The notes: a model not told the origin generated them from the sequence alone. Shown: positions 44,280 to 55,479, numbered from the stretch's first letter. The stretch is DNA of 64,000 nucleotides from Gordionus sp. m RMFG-2023 (GCF_954871325.1 NC_088775.1:46663561-46727560), one strand, 5' to 3'. Numbers and translations are program-made.

Positions 44280-47200
44280 CACCTGATAGTACGGTAAACA
44301 AAGAGGTATTAGAAATACATAATATTTTAATCAAATTTTTTCATCCCAAACCTAATATAATTGTAGAGAGATAATTTTTATCAATATAATCAAAAAAATT
44401 AATAGACTATATAAAAAATCTTTGAAAATTAGCAGCGACTTGTGAATTTGGGGAATTTAAATACTGCATTATGAGATAAATTTATATTCGATAAAGAATC
44501 CTAAAATTTTACAAAGATTATTATCCGAGGATAATATAGACATTAATTAAATAAGGGGATTCAAATAGCTACTAGAGTAGAAACAGCTATAAAAAATATA
44601 AACTAAAATCGATCAGTTAGAAGAGGAACATAATGATAATATAAATAAATATAATTTAAAAAGTTAATAATGATATGTTTAACAATCAAAATCATATAAT
44701 AATTATAATATGAGCTACAAAAACCAAATCCCTGCCACTTCTGCAGCGGGTAGAAGGGAAAATTGTCTTTTCAAGAATGCCACTTGTTATAAATGAAACA
44801 AAATTGGGCACATTGCTCGAGTCTGTAATAAAGAAATAGTAAATTTTATTAATAATACAACAAATGAACGCCATTCAGAATTTTGGGCGGATATCATAAT
44901 AAACAACAGCGATATCAGAATAGAATTAGACACTGGTGCTGGAGTAAGCATTATAAACGAAATGAATTGGAAAAACAAACTTAATTGTCCTGGATTAACA
45001 AATTGCATGCTAAAACTTAGAAGCTATACAGGAGCCAATAGACCACTATTAGATCAGAATGTAGTAAAAGTACATAATAAAGGACGAACTACCTCTCATA
45101 ATTACAAAAAGATATATAAAAAATCTAAGTGGAAGAAACTAAAACTAAATTTTTAAAAATGAATGAAATACCTGAAAGGGCCATACAAATAAATAACATT
45201 AATATACAAAATGAATTACCTCAATTATTTACCAAAGAATTGGTCTGTTTGAAAGATTTTAAGGCATAAATATAATATATGAAAACGAGAAACCAATTTT
45301 CTGTAAATCATGTCTCGTATCATACGTATTAAAAGAAAAGGTTGAAGAAGATTTAGACAGATTGCTAAAAATAGTAGTTATAGAAAAAATTAATCATTCA
45401 CTTTATGCATCACCCATAGTAATTGTTCTAGAAAGATAAAACATTAAGAATTTGCTATTAATTTTCATATCCAATACCAAGAATCCAAGATTTATTAGCC
45501 AGTTTGGGAAAAGGAGAGGAATTTTCAATATTGGATCTCTCATATGCCTATTTTCAAATTAAAGTGGGGGAAGAGTCTCCAAAATATCTTGTAATCAATA
45601 CGCATTAAGGATTATTTAAATATACAAGACTACCTTTTGGTATATCGTCTTCAGCAATATTTCAACGAGCCATCGAAAATTTATTAAAAAGTTTTGAAGG
45701 AGTAGCTTGTTTTTAGATATCATTATAACCGGGAAAAATAGAGAAGCACGAAACAAATTTAAAAAAGATACTAAAATGTCTAGACAAAAATGGAATCAAG
45801 CTAAAGATAGAAAAATATAAATTTTTCAAGCAAAATGTCGAGTACTTAGGACACAATATTTCAAAAAACGGGATTAAAACTATCGAAAAAAATACTGAGG
45901 CAGTAAAAAAAACACCAGAACTAACAAATTTGAAACAATTACAGTCATTTCTAGGGACAGTATTCAAAATTTATTTCAATTTTGCAAATAAATCCAAACT
46001 ATTATATAAATTATTAAAAAAAGCAGTAGTTAGGAGATGGACAAATATATGAAAAGATGCGTATAAAAAAATAAAGCAAGAAATAAGTAGTAATCCAATA
46101 TTACAACATTATGATCCAAAATTACCCATTATATTAGCTACAGATGAGTCAGCCATCAAAATTGTGGCAGTAATATCACAAATAAAAGAGGGTAAGGAGA
46201 GACCAATTGCATTCGCCTCAAGAAAGCTAAATGCAGCCGAGAAAAATTATAGCCAAATAGAAAGAGAAGCTCTTGCCATCATATTTGAGGTTACAAAATT
46301 CAAAGAATTTATATATGAAAAAAAGTTCACATTACTAACAGACCACAAGCTATTAATGAGTTTATTTCGTCCAAGAAAAGATATACCAACAACATCTACT
46401 GCCAGAATACAAAGAAGATGGGTTTTATTATTAGCAGGTTAACCAATATGAAATAGAATTCAAAAGTAGCCGACAACTAGCCAATGTTGACATGCTATCT
46501 CGATTACCTATAAAGGGAACCCTAATACCAAAAGAAGAAACACTAGATCAAATATGGGTGGGAGAACAACAAACACCTTAAAATGCAAGCGAAATTGAAT
46601 GAGAAACAGTGCAAGATGATGTACTCTCTAAAGTATACAGGTATACAATAGACGGATGGTCAATAAACTATGATGCATGTTTAAAGGAGTATAGCCAAAG
46701 GAGAGTGGAAATCACAACAGAGAGAGATTGTTTACTTTGGGGAACTATGTGATAATACTACAATACCGAAACAACGTAGAGATGATACATCAAGGACATA
46801 TTGGAATGGTAAAAATGAAGGTGAGAGCAAAACAATACTCGTGGGGGCCTAATATAAACCAAGATATAGAAACATGGGTTGACAAAATGGCAAAACCACC
46901 AAAAGCATGGCACCGAGTACATATTGATTATGTTGGATGTTGGACCATTTCAAAAACATTATTGGTTGTTGATGCTAACAGTAGCTAGGTAGAAATATTT
47001 CCCATGACTAGTACTACAACCGAAAGCACTATAAAATTATAAAAGAAATATCTTTGCCAGATTCGGATTTCCTAAGATAATCGTTTCTGATAATGGGCCA
47101 TAATTCAGCAGTAAAGAATTCAATGATTTTTGCGAAAAAAACGGAATAAAATTAGTGCACGGAAGTCCATACCATCCTCAAACTAACTGCATGCCCGAAC

Positions 47201-48110
47201 GTTTAGTTCGAATCTTTAAATAGAGCATGAATAAAGTAAACGAGGGGAATTTAGAAACCAGTTTGACTATTTTTTCTACAATTATCGAAATACACTAGGG
47301 AGGGAAAATGAACAAAGTCCCGTCTTAAACCTAGAGGATTGTTAGGCCAAATATTCAACGGGGGAACAAAAAGGAGAAGTTAGAATACTACACTTCGAGA
47401 TAAATGAAAAAATGTGGTCGAGCATTTACAGCCATTATTAAAAGTAGTGTTGTTAAACGGCTCGTTTTGAGCCGATCTTTAAAAGCGGCTAACTCAATAT
47501 TTCACCCAGAAATATATTACGTAAGCCTGAAGATTGTGCTTACAGAAGGAACAAAAGTCTAGACATATATTATCGAAATCTCAAGGCTTAGGCAATATTT
47601 TCTGGCATTGAGTTATAATTAAAAAATCGGCTCAAAACGAGTCGTTTAACAACACTAAAAGCATATCGGATCACTACGATATGGAGTAAGTATAGAGGGT
47701 AAAACGATTATACGTCATACAGATCAATTAAGGAAAGAACCGAAAATATATTAACTGTAAAGTACGAAGTAGAGAACCGAAGAGATAGTAAACAAAGAGG
47801 ACGTAGTAAACAATAACGATGAAATGAACCTAAAGGAGAGGGAGGAAAATGATACAAGTCAAGAAGTCGAAGGAAGTATTATACACAAGTTAGAAACTAC
47901 AAATCAAGATCGACATCCGAAAAGAATACGAAAGAAATCAATTAGTGGTACTAATGTTAATATTAAGTTTGTTATTTTTTTGTAAGAGGTTCATTTTATT
48001 ACTTTGGATTTTTTGTGTTGAATATACACAAAAAATGCGATTTTATAAGAAATAAAATAAAAGGTTATGTTTCAAAAATATACTTCAAGAATTACTTCTA
48101 AAAATATATT
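44280..48110 (+). mobile_element. Ty3/gypsy-type LTR retrotransposon fossil
   Basis: Parts in order on the plus strand: a gag-like region (about 44290-44530), a zinc-knuckle region (about 44720-44830), protease (about 44880-45060), reverse transcriptase (about 45300-45970), RNase H (46120-46440), a linker and integrase (about 46700-47330), and a possible LTR-like end around 47970-48110. The RNase H part is the best preserved. The order protease, reverse transcriptase, RNase H, integrase is that of Ty3/gypsy. The element is old and heavily broken, with well over a dozen interruptions, and carries a later MITE insertion at 47445-47657. No direct LTR pair was found; the end sequence recurs inverted at 43925-44040. 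Confidence 0.85.
47445..47657. mobile_element. hAT MITE (213 bp) inserted in the LTR fossil
   Basis: TAGTGTTGTTAAACGGCTCG and CGACTCGTTTAACAACACTA are inverted, with AAAG on both sides. Same family as 39310-39506. The insertion is younger than the fossil it interrupts. Confidence 0.85.
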
Positions 48111-48111
48111 T

Positions 48112-48275
48112 CAATAACCAAAATAATATTGTGTAAGTCTGGAGATTTAGCTCATAGATGGCAGAAAGGACATCTATTTACCAAATGACGAGGCTTACAT
48201 AATATTATTTTGGCTAAAATATTAATAGGGTAGTTATTAAAAATCGACTTAAATCGGGTTTTTTAATAATATTGG
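48112..48275. repeat. Diverged TAGTGTTG-family MITE
   Basis: AAAATAATATTGTGTAAGTC and GGCTTACATAATATTATTTT are inverted and correspond to the inner part of 47445-47657, and TTAAAAATCGACTTAAATCG to its right part. Ends are degraded. Confidence 0.5.
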
Positions 48276-48616
48276 TAAAAGACTGTTACTAATAATGGAA
48301 GAAGATTTTCTTTAAGGTTATATGAATTAAGTTGAATAATTAATTGAAGCTGATACAATAAATTTTTAAACATAAACAAACAGAGCAAATTATAAATTTA
48401 TATGTAGTCAAATACCTCATCTACAAAATAAAAAAAGTTTAGTTCACCTTTAATACTTTAGAAACTGTGATTAATTATGTGAAGTAAATCATTTTCGCCA
48501 TTTTACCCCATACCCAGGGTAAAGTGGCTAAGCATCGGAGTAACGTGGTTAAAATAAAATTGAACATATTGTTTAATTTAACAAAATATTGCAATTTTGA
48601 TATTTATTCATTAAAT

Positions 48617-48830
48617 CGCCTAGCGACATTTTATCACATGCGACACTTTATCACATGCGACACTTTATCACGACGATACTTTATCATGACGACACTTTAT
48701 CACGACGACACTTATCACGACGACACTTTATCACGACAACACTTTATCACTCAGTCATTTGATAACGCGACACTTTATCATGGGACATTTGAACACGCGT
48801 CACTTTATCATGCGACACTTTATCAATATA
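48617..48830 (+). repeat. Left 16-bp tandem array (terminal repeat)
   Basis: About ten copies of GACACTTTATCACGAC with variants (CATGCGACACTTTATCA). The 16-bp unit gives a repetitive open frame that is not a gene. The inverted counterpart is at 49722-49896. Confidence 0.9.
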
Positions 48831-49328
48831 CTGAAAACTTTTAATATATTTAAAAGTTAAATTTTGATAATATCTCATTTTTTGACTTTTCCGTTTAAAT
48901 TCTGATATTTAAAAAATTTTAATTAATTTTTTTGCATTTTTTTATTGAGAAAAACTCATATTTTAATTTTCATTATAATAATTTTTTTTAACTCTAAGTT
49001 CCATCATATTTTTTTCATAAAAGTTTGAATTTTTGAAATTCAACGAATTTATTTGGACAAAAATGAAAAACCTTTTATAATCTATTATTTTACGAAGATT
49101 TATTTTAAATTTTATATAGAAAAGCACCATTCCATTTATTTTATATTTAAAATCCAATTTCTGTTATTTTCATTCCAAAATTTTTAGCCAAATAATTTTT
49201 TAAATTAAAATTTTATGTCCTTTAAAAATAAAGAAACATGAGACATGGGCAATAAGATTGATTTCAATTTATACTTTTTAATAATATGTAACTATACGAG
49301 TAAAAAATATAAATTATTTATAAAATAT

Positions 49329-49640
49329 TTAATTGAATAAAATATGGGCAATAGCTTTTAAAAATGTTAAAGAATCAGATAGTCCATAATTCGAAACACA
49401 TATATGAAATCGTTTTTTTTTATCTTCATATTTATTTGAGAGGTAGGTACATGTTGTTCCCATTATGGCTTGAAGATATAGGGCCTTATGTTTTTGCATA
49501 TCTTTTTGAATCCCATCTAAAAATTTCCAAAGCGTTGGGTGAACATTGGTATAGGAATTAAATTCCATAATGCCACCCTTCAACACAATTTGTTGTTCGG
49601 GCGACACCTTCTAACGTTGAATTGTGTTTGTCATAATTTT
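49329..49640 (-). pseudogene. MULE transposase C-terminal fragment
   Basis: The minus-strand frame begins near 49607 and reads VHPTLWKFLDGIQKDMQKHK then ALYLQAIMGTT and SLTFLKAIAHILF to a stop at 49329. This is the C-terminal part of arthropod MULE transposases with a FLYWCH finger (pattern HP.LWKF...L......Q...G ... YL..IAHN). The catalytic domain is absent. It lies between the inverted 16-bp arrays. A matching N-terminal part exists at 10390-11219 but belongs to another copy. Confidence 0.65.
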
Positions 49641-49721
49641 ACATTATAGAGGTGCTGCAAAATTATTTCGTTGCCCTATAAATATATAAATTGAGAATAA
49701 AAAATATATTTTTTAATTTTT

Positions 49722-49896
49722 AAGTGGTCGTGTGATAAAGTGTCTCAAGATAAAATGACGGGTGATAAAGTGTCGTCGTGATATGTCGCCGTGATATTGT
49801 CGTCGTGAAAAAGTGTCGTCGTGAAAAAGTGTCGTCGTGAAAAAGTGTCGTCGTGAAAAAGTGTCGCATGATAAAGTGACGCGTGATAAAGTGACT
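49722..49896 (-). repeat. Right 16-bp tandem array (inverted)
   Basis: About ten copies of GTCGTCGTGAAAAAGT and GTCGCATGATAAAGTG, the inverse of the array at 48617-48830. The run of AAAAAGTG units is nearly uniform, suggesting recent local homogenisation on this side only. Tandem-repeat terminal arrays are known from MULEs. Confidence 0.9.
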
Positions 49897-50285
49897 CCAA
49901 ATCTTTTAAATATATACTAATCAAAACAATCAATTCAATTATTCTTTCCCTTTGTGACTATTCTTAAAATTTTATTCCATATAACAAAGAAAGTATTTAT
50001 CAATTTTCCTTCTTGCTCAAAAATATGCTTTTATATAATGTTAACGTTAATATCTAAAAATCCCTTTTTACTTAAATCAAACATTTTAACGTTTTACCCA
50101 TAATAACTTTACACCAAGGTGATATATATTGCGTTAATCGTTATTATCTGACTTCTCATTAAGCGAAAACTTCCGATAAATATAGTTATGGCTGGAACAT
50201 GTATACGCAAAATTAATTGAGGGTTATTTTCATAATTTTTGGGTAAAAAACGGGTTTTGGGCAAAAAATACCAGAAAAGTTATGC

Positions 50286-50305
50286 TTTACCCCGGTCTCC
50301 CCTAC
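50286..50305. repeat. pogo-type terminal sequence
   Basis: TTTACCCCGGTCTCCCCTAC; 17 of these bases are identical to the end of the pogo relic at 3624-3640. It marks the right limit of the 48.5-50.3 kb region. Confidence 0.7.
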
Positions 50306-51043
50306 AGGAGGCCATTTTAATATCGACAAACCTAATATTTCATGTGGATAGAGATTTACAAAATGTGACAATATTAACATTCTCAAATATTCATTTTATA
50401 AATTGATAAACATAAGTAATAAATATATTTTTTAAATTGATTAATATCATTTATATATAATAAAGGTTTCGAAAAATTTTTTAAATAATTTTTTTAAAAA
50501 ATTAAATTATATTAAAACCAAGAATGAGGGGGCCCACAATATAAATCAGGCATAAAACCAGACACTCAATTTGGAGTAACTATTTTATATTCAAAAAAAA
50601 TCAAGTGTCCTGTAGCTTCAGATGCAAAGTTATAAAGAAAAAGGCAAAGTGAAAATAACAATGCGTTTAAGACATATAGCCACAGGGTTAAGGCATATAA
50701 TTACGAAAATTTCCCTTTAATTGTGATTGTTTAGTTATCATCAACAAAAATAAGCTTTAATTTAATAAAATTTTAGTAAATCCATATTATATAATAGAAA
50801 GAACAAAGACTAAATTCTAATATTTAGTTAATTTAAAAAATTCTCTATATATTTTTAAGCTCTAAACAAAAAATAATTAAATATAAAAGACGTTGTAAAT
50901 CGCATAATATAAGTTATGATTACTCAAAAGTTTCGTTGCTAGTTTACTTTTAAAACCATTTCAAGCAATGTTGGAGAAAATTGGGGGGAAAATAAGGTGG
51001 AGAATATGGCATACTGCCTTAATATTTCAAGCAAAGACTGCAG
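50306..51043. other. Unassigned intron DNA
   Basis: No gene or repeat structure that I can support. Confidence 0.4.
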
Positions 51044-51250
51044 ATACCATTTGCACAGCCCGGCCTGGATTTTTTGAAAGAAAATACGGCCCGGTTAGAG
51101 TTATATATTTTCCGGCCAGTATTTAAAATAGATTTTATTTATTTTTAATTTTTACAGATAATAATAGCGATTAAATATTTGGCTCCCCGATTCGGTATAT
51201 TTTAAAAAATTAAAATAAGGCGTAGGGCCGGGCCTGCAAGTCTCTGATTT
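51044..51250. mobile_element. GGCCCGG-type MITE
   Basis: ATTTGCACAGCCCGGCCTGG at the left and GGGCCGGGCCTGCAAGTC at the right; the inner block near 51125-51185 is shared with 36343-36649. About 180 bp from the kelch exon at 51428. Confidence 0.7.
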
Positions 51251-51427
51251 TAAGCAATATAGGTGTTGCCTGAATAAACCAGGAAAAATGTTTGCTTATA
51301 ATATTTCCAACCTATTGCTTGTTTTCAAAAATTGCTTATTATATATTCATTTTTGAGTATGAATGATGCCGTATTCAATAAAATTACACATTTGCCTTTT
51401 AGCAATTTTTTATAGAAAAATTATTAC

Positions 51428-51574
51428 CTGACGTAACCAATCCATGTTTGCTGATAGCAAAAGGCAAGCAGGAAAAAGTTTTCCACTCGTTAATAATTGG
51501 ATCGTAACTTTCCATTCCTCTCAATACTACCTTGTCATCTTCTCCGCCTGTCGTAATAACTATTTCAGACAATC
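51428..51574 (-). CDS. Kelch-like protein, first kelch exon
   Basis: A 147-bp exon, phase 1 at both ends, acceptor TTTTTTAG and donor GTAATAA. It encodes LSEIVITTGGEDDKVVLRGM then ESYDPIINEWKTFSCLPFAI and SKHGLVTS. It has the blade hallmarks: a GG doublet, YDP, W eight residues after Y, and a closing strand. The preceding exon supplies RKAFG, giving the typical PRK..G linker between BACK and the propeller. Upstream intron is 183 bp, downstream intron about 32.5 kb. Confidence 0.9.
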
Positions 51575-51757
51575 CTAAAAAAGTATAAAATTATGTTTAA
51601 AAGAAACCGAATATATATGTATGGTGAGTAAATGTGAAAATGAAAAAGATCAAAGCGATTAGTACAAATGATAATAATCATGTGAGTGCAAAACAATATA
51701 ATTATAACAAAAAGTAATGAAATATGAGTAATATGGAAGAATATGAAATAAGGTAAC

Positions 51758-51929
51758 CAAAAGCTTTTCTGGGCTTTGTGTTCAAAATAGGGAAATATCG
51801 GTGATGTTCCAAAAGTTGGTAAGTCTTTGCCTGATTAACTATTTGTTGACATTTCAGGTCTTCTGTTATAACTGGCGAGCTCTCAAGTTTGTCGTGTATA
51901 AAATAAGCGTCCATAAATACCAAACGAAC
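51758..51929 (-). CDS. Kelch-like protein, BACK-domain exon
   Basis: A 172-bp exon on the minus strand, starting in phase 0 after AATCAAG and ending in phase 1 before GTTACC. It encodes VRLVFMDAYFIHDKLESSPV then ITEDLKCQQIVNQAKTYQLL and EHHRYFPILNTKPRKAF. This is the C-terminal half of a BACK domain (VR.P.....FI.D.VE....I.....C...V..AK.Y.LL...R) leading to the propeller. BTB-BACK-kelch proteins bring substrates to Cullin-3 ubiquitin ligase or organise actin. The BTB part is not seen up to 64000. No stop or frameshift was found in the four exons, so the gene looks functional. Confidence 0.9.
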
Positions 51930-52029
51930 CTTGATTATGAATGTTATAATTAAATTTTATACAGTTTACGATAGTAAAAAATATAATTTTGCAATTGTGA
52001 AATTTCATCTTATAAAATATTTAAAATAA

Positions 52030-52362
52030 TGGGGACATTGCCCGATTTTTTAAGAAAATTCGGGCCGGGTCGGGTTTTAGAAATTTTTAAAATATATCTA
52101 AATTTATCAATTTTGTTGAATTTTTTATGTAAAATAAAAATATGTGATTTTATTTATAGAAAGTAGATGCCATATAACATATATATCGTTTATTTTGAGT
52201 AATTATAAAAATTAATTTCTATATTTAAATAAATTCGGGCCGAGCCGGCAAAATTTTTTAGAAAAAATTTCGGGTTTGGGCCGGGCTGGACAAAACTTTA
52301 TAAAATAATTTCGGGCAGGGCCGGGCTTGAAAAATTAGGCCCGATGCATATCACTAGGGGAC
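52030..52362. mobile_element. GGGCC-type hAT MITE
   Basis: GGGGACATTGCCCGATTTTT at the left and TTAGGCCCGATGCATATCAC then TAGG at the right. Closely related to 28062-28435. It lies just upstream of the BACK exon in the next intron. Confidence 0.7.
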
Positions 52363-52389
52363 ATGTCCAATTACAATAATTTACAATTT

Positions 52390-52860
52390 ATTCTCAAAAA
52401 ATGATTTAGCATTTCAAGTAATCCCCATTGGTCATGATCTTGACCTAGAGAGGGCTATTCACACTTGGATGAGCAATTCCACCCTTCAGAAAGCATGTGA
52501 TATTCCCCTGGTATCTCACTCCGTTGATTATCCCTTATCGAGTGATTCATTAGAACAATGTCCCAGCCAAGTTATTTTGAATTCTAAATCGTGCTACGAA
52601 TGACTGTAGATCATCCCAAGCAAAAATCTCGTTCTAATGAAGAACTTCGTGCTGAAATATATCGCTTCCTTCAAAATGTATTAATTGTTCTTTACCATTT
52701 GATTCTAAAGCACATCATCCTTTACATTGCAAATATTCCAAAGGCCGCCTCCCATGGCATACAAACATAAATAATTTGATCTCAAAAGCTCTTAAAAGGG
52801 CCAGAATCTCAAATACCCTAGAAACTAATCATTGATTTTTCTGTGCGATCCAACAGAAAT
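52390..52860 (+). pseudogene. LINE C-terminal fragment
   Basis: Frames read VIPIGHDLDLERAIHTWMSN and DIPLVSHSVDYPLSS, then LPFDSKAHHPLHCKYSKGRL followed by PWHTNINNLISKALKRARIS and NTLETN. Same order as the LINE module at 33300-34165, with the HPLHC...GR..H..IN signature. Decayed, no reverse transcriptase core. Antisense to the kelch gene. Confidence 0.6.
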
Positions 52861-53151
52861 GCCTGAGCTATTAATTCGGCGGAAATCTTGAAAATAAACA
52901 AATATATTACTAATGTCGTTTTTAACACCCAATACTCTTGATGTTTTGAGTGAGGAATTCCTTAAATTTAGGAAGAAATAAGCCAAATAAGTGTAATGAA
53001 ACCTTCTAATTCAAATAAGCCATTACGTTAGTTATTCATCAAATATTTGCATTGCTATTCATGGTTCAATATAGCAATCTCTTAATTGTTTTTTTTAATT
53101 TAGTTTTTATCAGCTGTTTGTGTGTTTTAAATTTATATATATATAGTGAAT

Positions 53152-54609
53152 TGAATTCCATATCAAATCAATTGAGGTTTCAACCAGACCCCCTCAGATA
53201 AATTTTTACTTTCATTTTATTTTCTTCAAAACACTGTGTAAAAGAAATTTGTTTTGCTTTCAAAAAACTATTTTCAAAATGATTTTTCATACTTAGATAT
53301 TCATCTTTGCTCACAAATGTATATTTTGTGCGATATTATTACTTGTATAGTTTATAAAACCATTGTTGTCAATATATGATCATATGAACGCTGCATGCTT
53401 ACTCGAGTTGCTAACCATTTAGTAACGCCTCGAAACTATTGCAAGGGCTATATTACCAGGTTTGGAAAGAATGCCACTGCCTTTATCCCAATTTTCATGA
53501 TTACAGAGAAACAACAATATAACTACTTTAACTAAAAACTCTTGTAATAAATCATGAAAAGGTGAATAGTGGCCTGATTATTGGTCCAATGCAATCCTTG
53601 TGGTCATGCACTACAAATGCATAATTTTCTTAAGGGTTAGCAATAACTAAGAATTCGCCAACATATAAATTGGATTTTAATGAGTTTTGAAATAAGGATT
53701 GTTGTGAAGCTATATGAATGAAGAATCAAATTATTTAATTTTTCTAAATAATCTACATTAGTTTGCAAATTTTGTCAGCGTTTCAAGATGGTAAATAATC
53801 TATTGAATTCGCATCAAATTATAAATTAAAAATGCATCCAAAGTCAAAATTTTAATTTTAATTTTTTTATTTATTTATTATTGAAATTTACAAAAATCAA
53901 ATTTTGCGAGAAACATTTATTTTTTAAAAAAAATTCTTTGCCTTTGGACTACCTTAAGTCTTTCTTTTATTTTTGATTTATGCTCAAATAAAATATTCAA
54001 TATTATTTTGCCAAGTTATTTCAAAAGAAAATTTAACCAGTGTTAAATAAACCATATCCCCCCCCCCCATCTCTTAAATATATTTTTTAAAGTAAGGGTC
54101 TTTCACTTAGACATAATTTTTAAATAAAGAATGATATTTATGTTAAATTTGAACAATTGTAGCCATATACAGCTCATAACTCCTAGACCACGTTCAAACC
54201 AGTCTAGGATTTTGTACAAATATAAAGTCTGGCATAAATTTATAAAAAAAAATTGAAAAATACCTTTTTTTCTATGACCACTTTTGGTTTTGTACTACCG
54301 ATTTTAGGTATTAATCGGATTTCTATCACATTTATTTATATTTCATATTAAAGATCCATTATTAAGCTATATAATAAAATTTAAATTATTGTTCTAACTT
54401 AATTTATTCTTAAGAGATTTGAAAGTTAACGATAAGCATTTTGTCTAAAATGTACCATTTTTCTGCTCTTTAAGCCCCCATATCTTAATTAAGTGATGTA
54501 AGGAAGTAAAAAAAAATTTTCTTAGTTATAATATATATTACCAATATCAAAATTTGAAAAAGGTCGGGTTAAAAATCGATTATTTTTGGTTGATTTGATA
54601 TGGAATTCA
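53152..54609 (-). mobile_element. Sola-like element (1458 bp)
   Basis: TGAATTCCATATCAAATCAA at 53152 is inverted at 54590-54609. The termini resemble those of the Sola-like element at 20787 (AATTCCATACCAAATC), and the stretch around 54170 (CTCATAACTCCTAGACC) resembles its subterminal part. Apart from the first 22 bp the two ends differ. No target duplication is evident. Holds a fragment of transposase. Confidence 0.65.
53390..53660 (-). pseudogene. Sola-like transposase, central fragment
   Basis: The minus-strand frame near 53640-53580 reads ENYAFVVHDHKDCIGPIIRP then LFT, matching the central ENYSFVVQDA...HPF region of the transposase family whose N-terminal half is at 21625-22772. The surroundings are degraded. 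It supports the assignment of the element at 53152-54609. Confidence 0.5.
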
Positions 54610-55129
54610 TCATACATTATACTTTTATAAAAACGTTAATTGTTTTTTTAACCTTTGTTTTAAATTCGTTTTTTAATAATAGACCCTTTTTTATTTAAAA
54701 AAATTAATATTTTAAACAAAATAAACATCAGCTGAAAAATAACTTTTTAAAACTTGCTTACCAACTCCTGAGCTAAATATTTTAATAAACGATAAAATAG
54801 TAAATTACTCGCTTTGTTCGAATATGAATATAGAATTATTCAATAAAAATTTGCTGATCTACATCAGGCCTAATTTTGAACAAATTTTCAATAAATGCTT
54901 CAGTTTAGCAATCGATTATATTACATTATTATAAATCCATGTTAATATGATTACCTTAATAATTCGTTATAATTATTATACCTAGGATTTTATTTAATTA
55001 AAATCAGAGATTTAATAAAGATTGAAAACTATTGTGGCAAAATCGTCATAAACACATGTTACTAATCCTTTATATCGGCAAAAGACAAATTATCGGCATT
55101 TGAGATATTGTTAATTTGGAATGTATTTG

Positions 55130-55460
55130 TGATTTAAGTTTACTTAAACTCAAAGGAAATACAGCATGTATTTCCCGAGTTCCTAAAATGAAACGAGCTA
55201 AATTGAATCATTCTCGTAGTTTAATCTCTTCTAAATTGTATTGTTCGTTGGTTATACAAGTAAAATTTACTGATGGCATTTGTTTTGCAAACTGATATAA
55301 ATCAACTTGTGTTAAAATGTATCCAGAACTGTGGCGCTGAAGGCTTGAGCGTGCTGCTAATCTTTTTAATGTTCCGCCAAGGCCGTCACATCGACCTTTT
55401 CCATGGGATGTAGATGAAAAATGTCATTCAGCTGCTACACCAAAATCTGATTCATGATAA
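55130..55460 (-). pseudogene. Sola-like transposase, C-terminal fragment
   Basis: The minus-strand frame reads ESDFGVAAE, then HFSSTSHGKGRCDGLGGTLK and RLAARSSLQRHSSGYILTQV, then QMPSVKFTCITNEQYNLEEI and FNLARFILGTREIHAVFPLS. The HGKG.CDG.GGT.KRLAAR.SLQ signature is the conserved C-terminal core of the same family as 21625-22772. It has at least two stops. It lies outside the matched ends of 53152-54609, so it comes from a separate copy or a rearranged one. Confidence 0.7.
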
Positions 55461-55479
55461 CACAAATTTATAAAAAAAA

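Larger units (their letters stand above)
48500..50305. mobile_element. pogo-ended region enclosing a MULE-like remnant
   Basis: The right end TTTACCCCGGTCTCCCCTAC (50286-50305) equals the right end of the pogo relic at 3640. On the left, CCCAGGGTAAAGTGG near 48517 is a partial inverse of it. Inside are inverted 16-bp tandem arrays and a MULE C-terminal fragment. Whether this is one element or a MULE inside a pogo MITE cannot be settled by eye. Confidence 0.5.
18896..51427 (-). other. 32.5-kb intron of the kelch-like gene
   Basis: The interval between two in-frame kelch exons, bordered by donor GTAATAA (below 51428) and acceptor TATAG (above 18895). It is filled with transposons: the 13.4-kb foldback composite, piggyBac, hAT, LINE, Ty3 fossils and a MULE. 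The intron is inferred from splice phase and protein continuity, not from transcripts. An alternative is that extra exons with unusual sequence lie inside. Confidence 0.75.

Noticed and set aside
48524-48844. 106-codon open frame rich in Asp, His and Thr
   Set aside because: It runs through the 16-bp tandem array of a transposon end; the repetitive peptide follows from the DNA repeat.
48617-49896. CRISPR-like array
   Set aside because: The units are contiguous 16-bp tandem repeats without spacers, inverted on the two sides of a transposon remnant.
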